DNA of 64,000 bases from Candidatus Sulfopaludibacter sp. SbA3 (GCA_945893365.1 CAMDED010000016.1:1-64000), one strand, 5' to 3'; shown: positions 36,331-46,360, numbered from the stretch's first letter. Notes: generated by a model from the sequence alone, not told the origin. Made by a program: numbers and translations.

Positions 36331-37342
36331 TTTTTTCGGACACGCGCAGGTGACGCGCGCGCTCACACAGATGATGACGAGCGGACGGCTGCCCCAGACC
36401 ATCCTCTTTTCGGGGCCTGAAGGCGTCGGCAAGGCTACGCTCGCCAGAAGATTCGCGGCTGCATTGTTGGGGCATCCGGAGAAGATTGAACGCGACGACC
36501 TCAGCCTGCCGCACAACCTTGAAATCATCGCCGGGCGCGAGAGTTGGCTCGCGGAGAAACGCAATGAAGATCCGCTGCTGTTTTCCACGCATCCGGACTT
36601 CATCACTTTCCCGCCCGACGGGCCGCTACGCCAGCTATCGATTCCGCAAATGCGTCTGCTGCGCGAGCGCGTTCCGTTCAAGCCGCTGAAGGGACAGCGG
36701 CGGGTCTTTCTGATCGATCATATCGACCGCGCGAACGACCAGGCGGCGAACTCGCTGCTCAAGACGCTCGAAGAACCGCCCGCGCATCTGGTGCTTGTGC
36801 TCACCGCCGAAAACGCCTACGATCTGTTGCCGACCATCCGCTCGCGCTCGGTGCCGTTTCACTTCTCTCCGCTCTCCGGCGGCGACATGGACGCCTTCAT
36901 CGCGGCCCGCGGACTGAGCGATGGCCCGCGCCGCGCGACGCTCGCTTCAGGAAGCCCGGGCCTGGCTGTCTCGATGGATTTGGAAGCCCACGACAAGCGC
37001 AGGTCCGGCATGCTGCTGCTGCTGAAAGTGGCGGCGGGAATCACGCCGTTCGGCGCGTGGGCGCCGGTGTCGGAGACGATTGGCCGCAGCAAGAGCGACC
37101 GCCTCGAATTCCACCTCAAGGCGCTCTACGGATTACTGCGCGACCTGCTCGCGGCGCGCGAAGGCGGGGAGATCCGAAACCGCGACTTGCGCGTTGAGAT
37201 CGACGCCATTGCGCGCGCCGTCTCGTTCGATTGGATTCGCAGAGCCGTGGGGAAAGTGGACGACTTGTCGTCGCTGCTCGCGCGGAGCATTCAGAAGACG
37301 ATCGCGCTCGACTCGTTCATCATGGAGCTGCGGCGGCCCTGA
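36320..37342 (+). CDS. holB: DNA polymerase III delta' subunit
   Basis: This 340-residue clamp-loader subunit has the Walker A region FSGPEGVGKAT, the Walker B region RRVFLIDHIDRANDQAANSLLKTLEEPP and sensor-1 TIRSRS in place of the usual SRC. The four-cysteine zinc module of E. coli delta' is absent; the long insertion about 50-90 (HNLEIIAGRESWL) takes its place. The gene follows tmk directly with overlapping ends, as in many genomes. Confidence 0.9.
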   Translation: MFPDFFGHAQVTRALTQMMTSGRLPQTILFSGPEGVGKATLARRFAAALLGHPEKIERDDLSLPHNLEIIAGRESWLAEKRNEDPLLFSTHPDFITFPPDGPLRQLSIPQMRLLRERVPFKPLKGQRRVFLIDHIDRANDQAANSLLKTLEEPPAHLVLVLTAENAYDLLPTIRSRSVPFHFSPLSGGDMDAFIAARGLSDGPRRATLASGSPGLAVSMDLEAHDKRRSGMLLLLKVAAGITPFGAWAPVSETIGRSKSDRLEFHLKALYGLLRDLLAAREGGEIRNRDLRVEIDAIARAVSFDWIRRAVGKVDDLSSLLARSIQKTIALDSFIMELRRP

Positions 37343-37400
37343 GCTGAGCGGACTGTTGGCCGGGCCGGGGTGCGATACGATTCAGATGGAGCCTCTCGCA

Positions 37401-38750
37401 ATGACTGACTTTTCCCGACGCGACTTCGCCAGGGCCGCAACCGCGGCCTCGGCGCTCAGCTATTCCCGGATCATGGGTGCGAACGAACGCGTGCGCATGG
37501 GCTATGTCGGTCTCGGCAACCGCGGCGACCAGGTGCACGACGCCTTTCTCGAACACGGCGATCAGCAGACCGTGGCCGTTTGCGATCTTCAGGACGGCTA
37601 CATGGACTTTGCGATCGGGAAGTCCCGCTCGACGCCGGCGAAATACACCGACTACCGTAAGCTGCTCGAGGCGAAAGACGTCGACGCAGTCGCGATCTCG
37701 ACGCCGGACCACTGGCACGCCTTGATGTTCGTCGACGCCTGCAAGGCGGGCAAGGACGTCTATGTCGAGAAGCCGCTATCCCTGACGGTCGCCGAAGGCC
37801 GCCGCATGGTGGAGGTGGCGGAACAGACGAAACGCGTTTCGCAAGTCGGCATCCACAGGCGGTCGGCGCAATTCCTGAAAGAGGCGGCGGACTTCGTGCG
37901 CGAAGGCGGCATTGGGCAGGTGACGGTGGCGCGAGCCTATCACATCGCGAACCAATGGCCGACAGGCATCGGCAATCCGCGGGATGGTCCGCCCCCGAGC
38001 GAGGCGGAGTGGGATCGATGGCTCGGACCCGCGCCGAAGGTTCCCTACAATCGCAATCGCGCCTACTACAATTTTCGCTGGTTCTACAACTACTCCGGAG
38101 GGCAGTTGACGAACTTCGGCGTGCACTACATGGACATGATTCGCTGGTGCCTGGGTCAGGACGCGCCGCAATCGGTGACGGCGATGGGCGGCAAGTACGC
38201 GGTGAAGGACAACCGCGAGATTCCGGACACGCTCGAAGTGATGTGGGAGTTCGCCGGCACGCCGATTCTGGGCAAGACGCTGGTGATCTTCTCGCAGATC
38301 AACGCCAACGCCGCGCCCGGCAACGCGCAGAACTCGGAGATCGAACTGCGTGGAACGAAGGGTACGATGTACATCCACGGCACGCGGTGGGAAGTGGTTC
38401 CGGAGAAAGTGACGGAGATGTCCTCGTACGCGCGGACGCCGCTCGACCGGAACAGCGAAAAGGCCTATCGTCCCTCGATGAAGCCGGCGATGGAGCCGAA
38501 GAGCGCGAAGGGCAGCCAGGACACGGCGCACCACGCGCGCAACTTCCTCGATTGCGTGAAGAGCCGCGCGAAATGCACCTGCGATATCGAGATTGGACAC
38601 CGCTCGACTTCGGCGACCCTGCTCGGCAATATCGCCCACCGGAACAGGTGGTTCCTCGAATGGGACGGCAAAGCCGAGCGCTTCGCCAATAACGAGGCGG
38701 CCAACAAATTTCTGTCGTACAAGTACCGCGCGCCGTATAAGCTGGGGTAG
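37401..38750 (+). CDS. Exported Gfo/Idh/MocA-family oxidoreductase
   Basis: This protein of about 449 residues starts with a twin-arginine signal (TDFSRRDFARAATAA) and is therefore probably periplasmic. The Rossmann domain (GYVGLGNRGDQ), the conserved STPDHWHALMFVDACKAGKD and the EKPLS motif are typical. The C-terminal domain has GGQLTNFGVHYMDMIRW. Tat-exported members are common in Acidobacteria and Planctomycetes and carry tightly bound NAD(P) to modify sugars. GGAG precedes ATG 37401; an ATG at 37386 is also in frame. It is probably not functionally related to holB upstream. Confidence 0.88.
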   Translation: MTDFSRRDFARAATAASALSYSRIMGANERVRMGYVGLGNRGDQVHDAFLEHGDQQTVAVCDLQDGYMDFAIGKSRSTPAKYTDYRKLLEAKDVDAVAISTPDHWHALMFVDACKAGKDVYVEKPLSLTVAEGRRMVEVAEQTKRVSQVGIHRRSAQFLKEAADFVREGGIGQVTVARAYHIANQWPTGIGNPRDGPPPSEAEWDRWLGPAPKVPYNRNRAYYNFRWFYNYSGGQLTNFGVHYMDMIRWCLGQDAPQSVTAMGGKYAVKDNREIPDTLEVMWEFAGTPILGKTLVIFSQINANAAPGNAQNSEIELRGTKGTMYIHGTRWEVVPEKVTEMSSYARTPLDRNSEKAYRPSMKPAMEPKSAKGSQDTAHHARNFLDCVKSRAKCTCDIEIGHRSTSATLLGNIAHRNRWFLEWDGKAERFANNEAANKFLSYKYRAPYKLG

Positions 38751-38963
38751 GCCCGCGCCGACGAAATCGAAGACCGCTACATGCCGCCGAGGGTGCGCCC
38801 GGTATGATGGTTCTCTTGGGCAAGTGCTAGGCTAGGGTATGCTTGCGCGTGTACCGCTGCCAAGCGTATTTTACGGGCCTGAGAGAGGCGGCCCCGTGTT
38901 TGGCGATCTCGCCGACGCTTCGCAAGGAGAACCAAGAGACATTCACACAACGTACTGCCGACA

Positions 38964-39551
38964 ATGTCCTCGAACCTGAGTGCGGATAAGGCGCTAATCT
39001 TCCGGATTACCCACCGCGACAATCTACCATGGATCCTCGATCACGGCCTGCACGCACCGAACGGTGGGCTCGTCGACCCGAACTACCGGAACATCGGTAA
39101 CCTGGACTTGATTGGCAAGCGATCACGGCGCACCGTACCGGTACCCCCTGGCGGTACTCTGAGCGACTACGTGGCGTTCTATTTCACGCCGTTCTCGATC
39201 ATGATGTACAACATCAACACCGGATACGGCGTGAAGAAGGTGCCGAATGATGAGATCGTTATCCTAGTGGCGTCACTACATCATCTAGCCGACAAAGGCA
39301 TTCCGTTTGTGTTCACGAATCAACATGCATACCCGGTGATGGCCGGTTATTTCACCGATTTAGCGCGGCTTGATATGGTGGATTGGCCCCTACTGCAAAG
39401 CCGAAGCTTCAAACATGACCCGGACGACCCGGGCAAGAAGGAGCGCTACCAAGCCGAAGCGCTGATATGGAAGCACGTGCCGTTAGATGATCTGCGAGCC
39501 ATAGTTTGCTATACACCAGCAGACCAGGAGCCAACTCGATCAGCGGGGTAG
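38964..39551 (+). CDS. darT: DarT ADP-ribosyltransferase toxin
   Basis: This 195-residue protein of the DarT (DUF4433) family uses NAD+ to ADP-ribosylate thymidine or guanosine bases in single-stranded DNA, blocking replication. Family features are IFRITHRDNLPWILDHGL at the N-terminus (H17 in the NAD site), an arginine-rich loop (KRSRRTV), YVAFYFTPFSIMMYNI, and the catalytic glutamate E165 in RYQAEALIWKHVPL. A darG gene follows after 39 bp. The spacing from the ATG to the nearest purine-rich site (AAGGAGA at 38924) is too long for a normal ribosome-binding site. All catalytic features look intact. The pair is typical of phage-defence DNA acquired by transfer. Confidence 0.9.
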   Translation: MSSNLSADKALIFRITHRDNLPWILDHGLHAPNGGLVDPNYRNIGNLDLIGKRSRRTVPVPPGGTLSDYVAFYFTPFSIMMYNINTGYGVKKVPNDEIVILVASLHHLADKGIPFVFTNQHAYPVMAGYFTDLARLDMVDWPLLQSRSFKHDPDDPGKKERYQAEALIWKHVPLDDLRAIVCYTPADQEPTRSAG

Positions 39552-39590
39552 CACGCTGGAAACCCGCGTCCAAAGGAATTGGTACTTCTA

Positions 39591-40655
39591 ATGATCAATT
39601 TTCTTCAAGGAAATCTGCTCGACGCGCCGGCCGAGGCCGTAGTCAACACGGTGAACACGGTTGGGGTCATGGGCAAGGGTATCGCCTTGATGTTCAAGGA
39701 AGCCTTTCCCGCCAACTTCCGCGCATATGAAGCGGCGTGCAAGCGCAAGGAGGTACGGGTCGGGCACATGTTCGTAACCGAGAACCCAGCTTTCGACGGC
39801 CCACGCTGGCTCGTCAACTTCCCTACCAAACAGCATTGGCGCCAACCGTCGAAGCTGGAATGGATAGTAGAGGGGTTAAAGGACTTGAAAAGGGTAGTGG
39901 AAGAGAAAGGCATTCGGTCCATCGCATTACCACCGCTGGGGTGCGGCAATGGCGGGCTGGAATGGAGTGATGTGCGGCGCGAGATCGAGCGTGCCATGGG
40001 CCTACTGGACGGCGTAGACGTTCTCGTGTTTGAACCGGCGGCGAAGTACCGGAATGTGGCGAAGCGAACTGGCATAATGAAGTTGACGCCGGCCCGAGCG
40101 CTGGTGGCTGAGATGGTACGCCGCTACTGGGTGCTCGGGATTGAATGCACCTATCTGGAAGTTCAGAAACTGTGTTGGTTCCTGGAGCGCACGATCCACG
40201 AGGCTGGGATTGACGATCCTTTGGACTTGAGGTTTGTGGCCGACAGGTACGGACCGTACTCCGATCGCCTCCGCCATTTGCTCAACGGGTTGGATGGCAG
40301 CTATCTTCACTGCGACAAACGTTTGAGCGACGCAGGCCCTTCAGACACGATCTGGTTCGACGAAGAGCGTCGGCCCTATCTCGATGTTTTTCTGAAGCAG
40401 GCCGAGGCCGGTTCCCTTAGAAAGATATTGGACATTACGGCTCAGCTTATCGATGGTTTTGAGTCGCCGTTGGGAATGGAGCTTCTCGCGACCGTGGACT
40501 GGCTGATCGAACGGGAACACTGCGGCCGGAGCGTCTCGGACATCCGGTTTGGATTGAGCCGATGGCCCGCGGGTCCCTCCGCAGCCGAACGTAAGCAGCG
40601 GCTTTTCGATGACCGGCTGATCGGGCTGGCGCTGGAACGATTGGCGCGGGTTTGA
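39591..40655 (+). CDS. darG: DarG macrodomain antitoxin
   Basis: This 354-residue antitoxin removes ADP-ribose from DNA. The N-terminal macrodomain (about 1-155) has LQGNLLDAP, AVVNTVNTVGVMGKGIALMF and LPPLGCGNGGLEW, the features of the DarG/TARG1-like branch. The C-terminal domain (about 165-354, KLTPARALVAEMVRRYW onward) corresponds to the DarG region reported to bind the toxin directly. ATG 39591 matches macrodomain N-termini; a TTG at 39579 is in frame. It converges on the Oar receptor gene at 40927. Confidence 0.9.
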   Translation: MINFLQGNLLDAPAEAVVNTVNTVGVMGKGIALMFKEAFPANFRAYEAACKRKEVRVGHMFVTENPAFDGPRWLVNFPTKQHWRQPSKLEWIVEGLKDLKRVVEEKGIRSIALPPLGCGNGGLEWSDVRREIERAMGLLDGVDVLVFEPAAKYRNVAKRTGIMKLTPARALVAEMVRRYWVLGIECTYLEVQKLCWFLERTIHEAGIDDPLDLRFVADRYGPYSDRLRHLLNGLDGSYLHCDKRLSDAGPSDTIWFDEERRPYLDVFLKQAEAGSLRKILDITAQLIDGFESPLGMELLATVDWLIEREHCGRSVSDIRFGLSRWPAGPSAAERKQRLFDDRLIGLALERLARV

Positions 40656-40926
40656 GCCCCGGACCCGTATCGGAGCGGTGGACTGCGAGTGGAGTATGAA
40701 CGAGACGTCCGGAGTTTTTCGTCCACACTTGGCATGACGGTCCTTACCGCCTCTTCGCCCGATCCGTTCTGAACGGAGGCCGGCAACGCTCCGCGCGCGG
40801 CGGAGCCGCCAAGCAGGCAGCCATGACAACGGAGGAGACGCAGGCGGCACACCGCACGATCAAAGGCCTTCGCGCCTTCGGCCGTTCCTTATAGAACAGA
40901 ACTTCCTTGCAGGAAGGGCTCTCCCT

Positions 40927-43900
40927 TCAGAACGTCAACCGTAGCCCGAATTGAATCACTCGCGCCGGAGCCGCGGAACTGATCACGCCGACCGTGGCAG
41001 GCACCGAGATGTTACTTGCGGGATTGCCGAAATTGGCCCTGTTCATGATGTTGAAGAACTCGCTTCGAAACTGCAGGTTGAGCTTCTCAAGAAAAGTCAG
41101 GTTCTTGTAGAGCGAAAAATCGAAAGTAAGCGCGCCGGGGCCAAGCAGAATGTTCCGGCCCGAATTCCCGAATGTGAACACGGGCGGGACGGCGAAAGCG
41201 CCTGGATTGAACCAGCGCGCAATCGTTGGGTCGGCGAGCTTTGCATCGCCCACCAGATCGGCGCGGCCGCTGGGAGACCCCAGGACAGTCGAGTTGAAAC
41301 TAACGGAAAACGGAGTGCCCGATAACGCGCTGGTGATCCCGGCAATCTGCCATCCACCCAGGATGTGGTTCGCTGCGCCCGCGTAGTTCAGGAACTTCTT
41401 GCCTTTTCCGAAGGGAAGATCGTAAAGGTAGTTCACACGCAGCACGTGCCGGGCGAGACCGCTGAGACTGGCGCGGTCGGCGCGGAAATTTCTCACGTCT
41501 TGCGGGGCGCCATAGGTTTCCTCTCCGATGGCGCGCACGAACTGATACTCGCTCTGAAGAAGCAGCCCGTGTGAGTAGCGTTTGATCACTCCCACCTGAA
41601 GCGAGTTGGAGAACCAGGACCCGCCCGAATCGTAATAAGTGATCGCTCCCCACGGTTGAATCGGGCGCTGCGGCTGGACGGGACCCGCGCTGAAGGTTCG
41701 CGGCTGATTGATGTCATAGCCACGCCAAGTCTGCAGATAGCGGTTGCCGAGGTAGGTAAGCCGCAGCGAAGTGGACCCGATCAACTCGCGTTCGATGGTG
41801 AAGTTCCACTGCTGCGAGTAGCCGTTCTTCAGATTCGGATCGAAGGCCGTGATGGTAGGGTTGGCGGGGATGCTGCCCGCGCCGGGAAAGGCCCGCGCGA
41901 AGGTGAGCGTGGGCACGGTATTCGATTGCGACTCGGTTGTCTCGGTGAGCACGAACGGAGGGTTCTTGTCGGAGGCGAGCACCTGAGCTCCGAACAACGA
42001 ACCGAAATAGACGCCATAACCGCCGCGGACTACGGTCTTGTTGGTGAGCCGGTAGGCGAATCCGAAACGCGGGGAGAAGTTGTTGTGATCGCCGTTAATC
42101 AACTTCGAGGGGAAGTTGGCTTCCTTGTGCGTCGCCACGGGCAGGAGGGTCAGCAAACGCTGAATCGCCAGAGGCGAGACGCGGCCGTCTTTCTCGGGAA
42201 CCACGATGCGGTTGGTCTTCAGGTCGAAATTGGCATATTGGCCATCGCGATCCTCCCATCTTGTGACGATCTCGTATCGCAAGCCGAAATTCAGCGTGAG
42301 GCGCGGGCTTATCTTCCAATCGTCCTGCACGTAGTAGCCGAGCACCGAAGCCCCCGGCTGCGTCGATCCGTTAAACTCCGACGAGCGTTGCGCGGTGAGG
42401 GGCCAGCCGAGCAGGAAATCGGCCAGGGCATTGCGCGTGAAGTTGCCTCGGAAAGTGAAGTACCCGCGCGGATAGGGTCGTATCGCCAGACCGTCGAAGC
42501 TTTTCGCGAAATTCATGTCGAAGCCGGCTTTGACGATGTGCTTGCCCTTTACCCAGGTTATGTTGTCGATGTACTGATGGCTCCACTGGCGGAACATTCC
42601 GCCGGAGAAAGTGCCTGTGTTTTCCGTAAGCGCCGTGAAGCCGAGAATGTCGATCGAGGGCACGCCGCCCGATCCGCGGCTGATGGACGGAAGGCCGGGA
42701 ATCAGGCGCGATAGGTCGAGGTCGGGGTTGGCCGTGTTTCGAAAATTGTCGTTGAAAACATACCCGAACTTGAATTCGTTCGTCAGATTCGGTCTGACGT
42801 TGCGGATGTAGGAAAAATTCGCGTTGCGATCGAGGAATCCGAACAGACCGTTGCCGAATTTCTCGGTGTTCGGTCCCGCCGAAAAATAGGGTCCGTTCGT
42901 AAAGGAGAAATAGCGCCCATAAATGCGATCCCGATCGGTGAGCGTGTGATCGATCCGGAGCGACCAATTGTCCAGCGTGGGCTGATTGGAGAGCGCGGTT
43001 TGAAAGTTGAATCCACCGGTGCGATTCGGGAGCGGAAAATATTCGAGGAGGGCCTTCGAGGTATCCGTGATTCGATTGGCGGGGATCTGATTCCCGGGGA
43101 ACGGGGTTCCGCCGGCGAGTGGATCGATAAGGGGCTGCGCGAGCGCGGAAAAATCGCCGGATCGCTGCTGCGCCGTGGGAACGGTCATCGTATTGACGCG
43201 CGGCGAGCGTTCACGCAGACCTTCGTAGCTGAAAAAGAAGAACGTGCGATTGCGGCCGTTGTAGTAGCGCGGCAACAGGACGGGCCCCCCGATCGAGCCG
43301 CCGAATTCGTTGCGATTGAAAGCCGGGTTGGTTGCCGCGAAGAAGTTGCGCGCGGCGAATTCCCGGTTGCGGTTGTATTCGTAGAGCGAGCCGTGGAACT
43401 GGTTGGTGCCGCTCTTGGTGATCACCTTGATCTGCGCGCCGCCGCGTCCATGTTCCGCGCCCGCGTTGGCGTCGATTACCTCAAACTCAGCCACCGTATC
43501 GAGAGACGGAAACGCTCCTTCAAGGCGGCCGGAAATCACGTCGTTGTTCGTGGTTCCGTCGACGGTGAAATTATTAAACTGATTCCGCGGTCCGCCTCCG
43601 ATGGAGGTGTTGGTGCCCGAACCCTGAACGCCCGGGGCAAGCGCCAGCAGCGAAAACAAGCTTCTGCCATTGAGCGGTACGCCCAGGATCTGCTTCGTAT
43701 CGACGACGGCGCCCACCGAGGACGTTTCCGTTTGGATCACCGGGAGCATGGCCTGTACGTCGACGGATGTGGAGACTTCACCGAGCTTCAATTCGAAGTC
43801 GGCACGGACGGTCTGCCCGATTTGAAGCAACAACCCCGTGCGCTTCTCGGAGTTGAAGCCCCTCGACTCGACCGCGATCGTGTAGCGGCCCACGCCCAGA

Positions 43901-44112
43901 GATGGGATGGCAAAGTAGCCTTCTTCATTGGTTGCGCTCGCGCGGATGGATAGTGTGTCCTCCTGCGTGGCCGTGACTTGGGCTCCGGCGACCACCGCGC
44001 CCGATCCATCGGTGACTCTTCCCACGATGATTGCCCCTTGGGAAAAGGCGGGAAGAGAAAATACCGCCAGCAGCAGGCCGAGTCTCACTGCTTTCCTGGA
44101 CGCACGGCTCAT
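40927..44112 (-). CDS. Oar-like TonB-dependent outer-membrane receptor
   Basis: This protein of about 1061 residues has a signal peptide (MSRASRKAVRLGLLLAVFSL, cut near FSQG), a carboxypeptidase-regulatory domain (GAIIVGRVTDGSGAVVAGA), a plug region (VPLNGRSLFSLLALAPGV and FTVDGTTNNDV) and a large barrel ending GLRLTF. GAGGAG lies 8 nt before ATG 44112, so I prefer it to the in-frame ATG at 44142. The substrate is unknown. It lies downstream of the mutase gene on the same strand, separated by 64 bp with a TATAAT. Confidence 0.9.
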   Translation of the reverse strand: MSRASRKAVRLGLLLAVFSLPAFSQGAIIVGRVTDGSGAVVAGAQVTATQEDTLSIRASATNEEGYFAIPSLGVGRYTIAVESRGFNSEKRTGLLLQIGQTVRADFELKLGEVSTSVDVQAMLPVIQTETSSVGAVVDTKQILGVPLNGRSLFSLLALAPGVQGSGTNTSIGGGPRNQFNNFTVDGTTNNDVISGRLEGAFPSLDTVAEFEVIDANAGAEHGRGGAQIKVITKSGTNQFHGSLYEYNRNREFAARNFFAATNPAFNRNEFGGSIGGPVLLPRYYNGRNRTFFFFSYEGLRERSPRVNTMTVPTAQQRSGDFSALAQPLIDPLAGGTPFPGNQIPANRITDTSKALLEYFPLPNRTGGFNFQTALSNQPTLDNWSLRIDHTLTDRDRIYGRYFSFTNGPYFSAGPNTEKFGNGLFGFLDRNANFSYIRNVRPNLTNEFKFGYVFNDNFRNTANPDLDLSRLIPGLPSISRGSGGVPSIDILGFTALTENTGTFSGGMFRQWSHQYIDNITWVKGKHIVKAGFDMNFAKSFDGLAIRPYPRGYFTFRGNFTRNALADFLLGWPLTAQRSSEFNGSTQPGASVLGYYVQDDWKISPRLTLNFGLRYEIVTRWEDRDGQYANFDLKTNRIVVPEKDGRVSPLAIQRLLTLLPVATHKEANFPSKLINGDHNNFSPRFGFAYRLTNKTVVRGGYGVYFGSLFGAQVLASDKNPPFVLTETTESQSNTVPTLTFARAFPGAGSIPANPTITAFDPNLKNGYSQQWNFTIERELIGSTSLRLTYLGNRYLQTWRGYDINQPRTFSAGPVQPQRPIQPWGAITYYDSGGSWFSNSLQVGVIKRYSHGLLLQSEYQFVRAIGEETYGAPQDVRNFRADRASLSGLARHVLRVNYLYDLPFGKGKKFLNYAGAANHILGGWQIAGITSALSGTPFSVSFNSTVLGSPSGRADLVGDAKLADPTIARWFNPGAFAVPPVFTFGNSGRNILLGPGALTFDFSLYKNLTFLEKLNLQFRSEFFNIMNRANFGNPASNISVPATVGVISSAAPARVIQFGLRLTF

Positions 44113-44169
44113 GTCCGTGCTCCTCAAAACCCCATTTCGCATAGCCGCACCTCTGGATTGATTTATCCG

Positions 44170-44198
44170 ATTATACTCACTCCCGGTATTCGCCGAAA
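44170..44198 (-). promoter_or_regulatory. Candidate promoter of the second Oar receptor gene
   Basis: A consensus TATAAT (44175-44170 on the minus strand) lies about 57 bp before the receptor ATG. The hexamer 17 bp upstream is TTTCGG, a weak -35 that falls inside the end of the mutase gene. This would allow the receptor to be expressed apart from the mutase. Confidence 0.35.
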
Positions 44199-45664
44199 AC
44201 GCGTTTCAAGCGTCCGGCGATTTCGCCCACGGTCGCGTAGCTCTCCGCGGCGCTCATGATGTGCGGCAGCAGGTTCGCGCCGCCTTGGGCCGCTTCCTCC
44301 AGACTCGCGAGCCGCCTGTCCACTTCGGACTGGCTGCGCGAGGCGCGAAGCTCGCGCAGCCGCTCGACCTGAGAGGCTTCGAGACCGGGATCGAGCTTGA
44401 AAGTCGGAATCGCGGCCGTTTCTTCCATGCGGAATCGGTTGACGCCCACGACGACGCGCTCGCCGCTGTCGACGGCTTTCTGGTAGTCGAACGCGGCGTT
44501 GTGAATTTCGCTCTGAAGGAAGCCGGTCTCGATCGCCCTCAGCGCTCCGCCCATCCCGTCGATTCGGGCGAGATACGCCATGACCTCCCGCTCGATGCGG
44601 TCCGTCAATGCCTCGATGTAGTAGCTGCCGCCCACGGGATCGGCTGTGTTCGTCACGCCCGTCTCGGCCGCGATGATCTGCTGCGTCCGCAACGCGAGCC
44701 GCGCCGATTCCTCGGTCGGCAACGCCAGCGCTTCGTCGCGGGAGTTGGTGTGCAGCGATTGCGCGCCGCCGAGCACAGCCGCCATCGCCTGCAGCGCCGT
44801 GCGGATCAGGTTCACGTCGGGCTGCTGCGCCGTAAGGCTCGATCCGGCCGTTTGGGCATGGAAACGCAGCGTCATCGATCGCGGGTTGCGGGCATGAAAG
44901 CGGTCGCGCATCAGCTTCGCATAAAGCCGGCGCGCGGCGCGGAACTTCGCGATCTCCTCCAGGAAATCGCTCTGCGCGTTGAAAAAGAATGAAATGCGAG
45001 GGGCGAACGAATCGACATCGAGACCGGCTGCAATGGCCGCTTCGACATAGGCGACGGTGTTCGCTAAAACAAAGGCCACTTCCTGGACGGCGGTCGAGCC
45101 GGCCTCGCGAATGTGGTAGCCGCTGATCGAAATCGTATTCCACTCCGGAAGTTCTCCGGCCGCCCACGCGAAGGTGTCCGTGATGATACGCATCGCGGAG
45201 CGCGGCGGATAAATATACGTGCCGCGCGCGATGTATTCTTTCAGAATGTCGTTCTGAATCGTTCCCGAAAGCCGCGCGAGATCCGCGCCTTGCCGCCGGG
45301 CGACGAGCGCGTAATAGCAGAGCAGAATCGCGGCGGTGGAGTTGATGGTCATCGACGTCGACACGCCCGCGAGCGAAATGCCTTCGAACAGACGCTCCAT
45401 GTCGGGGAGCGAGGAGATCGCGACGCCGACGCGCCCCACTTCGCCGGCGGCGAGGGGATCGTCCGAGTCCATCCCCATCTGCGTGGGCAGGTCGAAGGCG
45501 ACCGAAAGCCCCGTGGTTCCCTGCGAGATCAGATAACGGTAGCGGCGGTTGCTCTCCTCGGCCGTTCCGAAACCGGCGTACTGGCGCATGGTCCAGGGAC
45601 GGCTTCTGTACATCTCGGGATGGATGCCGCGGGTGTAGGGGAACTCGCCGGGCCGCTCGCTCAT
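44177..45664 (-). CDS. Methylmalonyl-CoA mutase-type acyl-CoA mutase, large subunit
   Basis: This 495-residue protein is the substrate-binding TIM-barrel part of a B12-dependent acyl-CoA mutase. It opens with [21 protein letters not shown] and contains [35 protein letters not shown], and [15 protein letters not shown]. It has no C-terminal B12-binding domain (no DxHxxG), so it must work with a separate small subunit that is not in this window. The usual 30-50 residues before GEFPYTRG are missing. The start overlaps the stop of the small membrane-protein gene by ATGA. Whether it acts on methylmalonyl-, isobutyryl- or another CoA cannot be read. Confidence 0.9.
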   Translation of the reverse strand: MSERPGEFPYTRGIHPEMYRSRPWTMRQYAGFGTAEESNRRYRYLISQGTTGLSVAFDLPTQMGMDSDDPLAAGEVGRVGVAISSLPDMERLFEGISLAGVSTSMTINSTAAILLCYYALVARRQGADLARLSGTIQNDILKEYIARGTYIYPPRSAMRIITDTFAWAAGELPEWNTISISGYHIREAGSTAVQEVAFVLANTVAYVEAAIAAGLDVDSFAPRISFFFNAQSDFLEEIAKFRAARRLYAKLMRDRFHARNPRSMTLRFHAQTAGSSLTAQQPDVNLIRTALQAMAAVLGGAQSLHTNSRDEALALPTEESARLALRTQQIIAAETGVTNTADPVGGSYYIEALTDRIEREVMAYLARIDGMGGALRAIETGFLQSEIHNAAFDYQKAVDSGERVVVGVNRFRMEETAAIPTFKLDPGLEASQVERLRELRASRSQSEVDRRLASLEEAAQGGANLLPHIMSAAESYATVGEIAGRLKRVFGEYRE

Positions 45665-45939
45665 GACCTCGAAACTTTGCGCGCGCGGCGGAACGAGGTG
45701 ATGCCGAAGTAGAGCATGACGGAGACGAAGACGCCGACAATGACGAGCCGCCCGAGGCTCTTCGGGTCCTCGTCGAGGTCGCGGATGGCAACGTAGACGG
45801 AGCGCGCCGGCAGCAGGGCCAGCGCGATGAACATGAAGCCGATCACCTCATGCCACAGCGTGCGGGCCGGCTTGATCAGGGCCGGAATCACGTGCTCCAG
45901 GAACTGCTTTCCGCGCGCTAGAGCTTGTTCCGTCTTCAC
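45661..45939 (-). CDS. Small membrane protein of unknown function
   Basis: This 92-residue protein has two predicted membrane helices (about 30-50, [14 protein letters not shown], and 66-83, [16 protein letters not shown]), an amphipathic N-terminus and a basic C-terminus ([10 protein letters not shown]). I do not recognise the family. It precedes the mutase gene with overlapping stop/start, so the two are coupled in translation. A link to the mutase is possible only by context. Confidence 0.7.
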   Translation of the reverse strand: MKTEQALARGKQFLEHVIPALIKPARTLWHEVIGFMFIALALLPARSVYVAIRDLDEDPKSLGRLVIVGVFVSVMLYFGITSFRRARKVSRS

Positions 45940-45964
45940 AGACCTATGGTAACACCACCGGGCA

Positions 45965-46321
45965 TCAAGGCCATGCCGCCAGCAGGGCGTGAAGAGCGTC
46001 CACGCAAAGCGTCGCCGCGTGCTTCGATTCGGGGCTCAAACCTCCCACGCCGGCTTCGATGGACCCGGCGCCGATCTCCGCGATTTCCTGGCGCGTTCTA
46101 CCCGCCATCAACTCCGTCAAAGCGGAGCCGGCGGCGATCGAGGCCGTGCAGCCGCGCGTCTTGTACCGCGCCTCGGCGACTGCGCCATTCTCAAATCGCG
46201 CCGAGAGCCGCAGGATATCGCCGCACGCCGGATTCGTCACTTCCACCGTCACGGCGGGCGGCGGAAGCTCGCCCACGTTTCGCGGATTCTTGAAGTGGCC
46301 GATCAATCGTTCACTGTACAT
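45965..46321 (-). CDS. IscU/NifU-N-like iron-sulfur scaffold protein
   Basis: This protein of about 118 residues carries the IscU-type scaffold signature: MYSERLIGHFKNPRNVGELP, the first cysteine in NPACGDILRL, the second in RGCTASIAAGSAL and the third in AATLCVDAL, all in the family order. It builds Fe-S clusters for transfer to apo-proteins. I chose ATG 46321, which gives the canonical MYSERLIGHF N-terminus; an ATG at 46342 adds seven residues. It diverges from a radical SAM gene (46361), itself an Fe-S enzyme. No isc or suf cysteine desulfurase is in view. Confidence 0.88.
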   Translation of the reverse strand: MYSERLIGHFKNPRNVGELPPPAVTVEVTNPACGDILRLSARFENGAVAEARYKTRGCTASIAAGSALTELMAGRTRQEIAEIGAGSIEAGVGGLSPESKHAATLCVDALHALLAAWP

Positions 46322-46360
46322 GTGCGTTTTTGCGTTCCGCATTGTCCGTTCTGTGTTTCA

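Noticed and set aside
40902-40916. CTTCC-TTGCA-GGAAG hairpin as a terminator between darG and the Oar receptor
   Set aside because: The stem is only five base pairs and no T-run follows.
44163-45791. A 542-codon frame on the same strand as the mutase
   Set aside because: The translation is a low-complexity Arg/Ser-rich frame; the mutase frame has clear motifs throughout.
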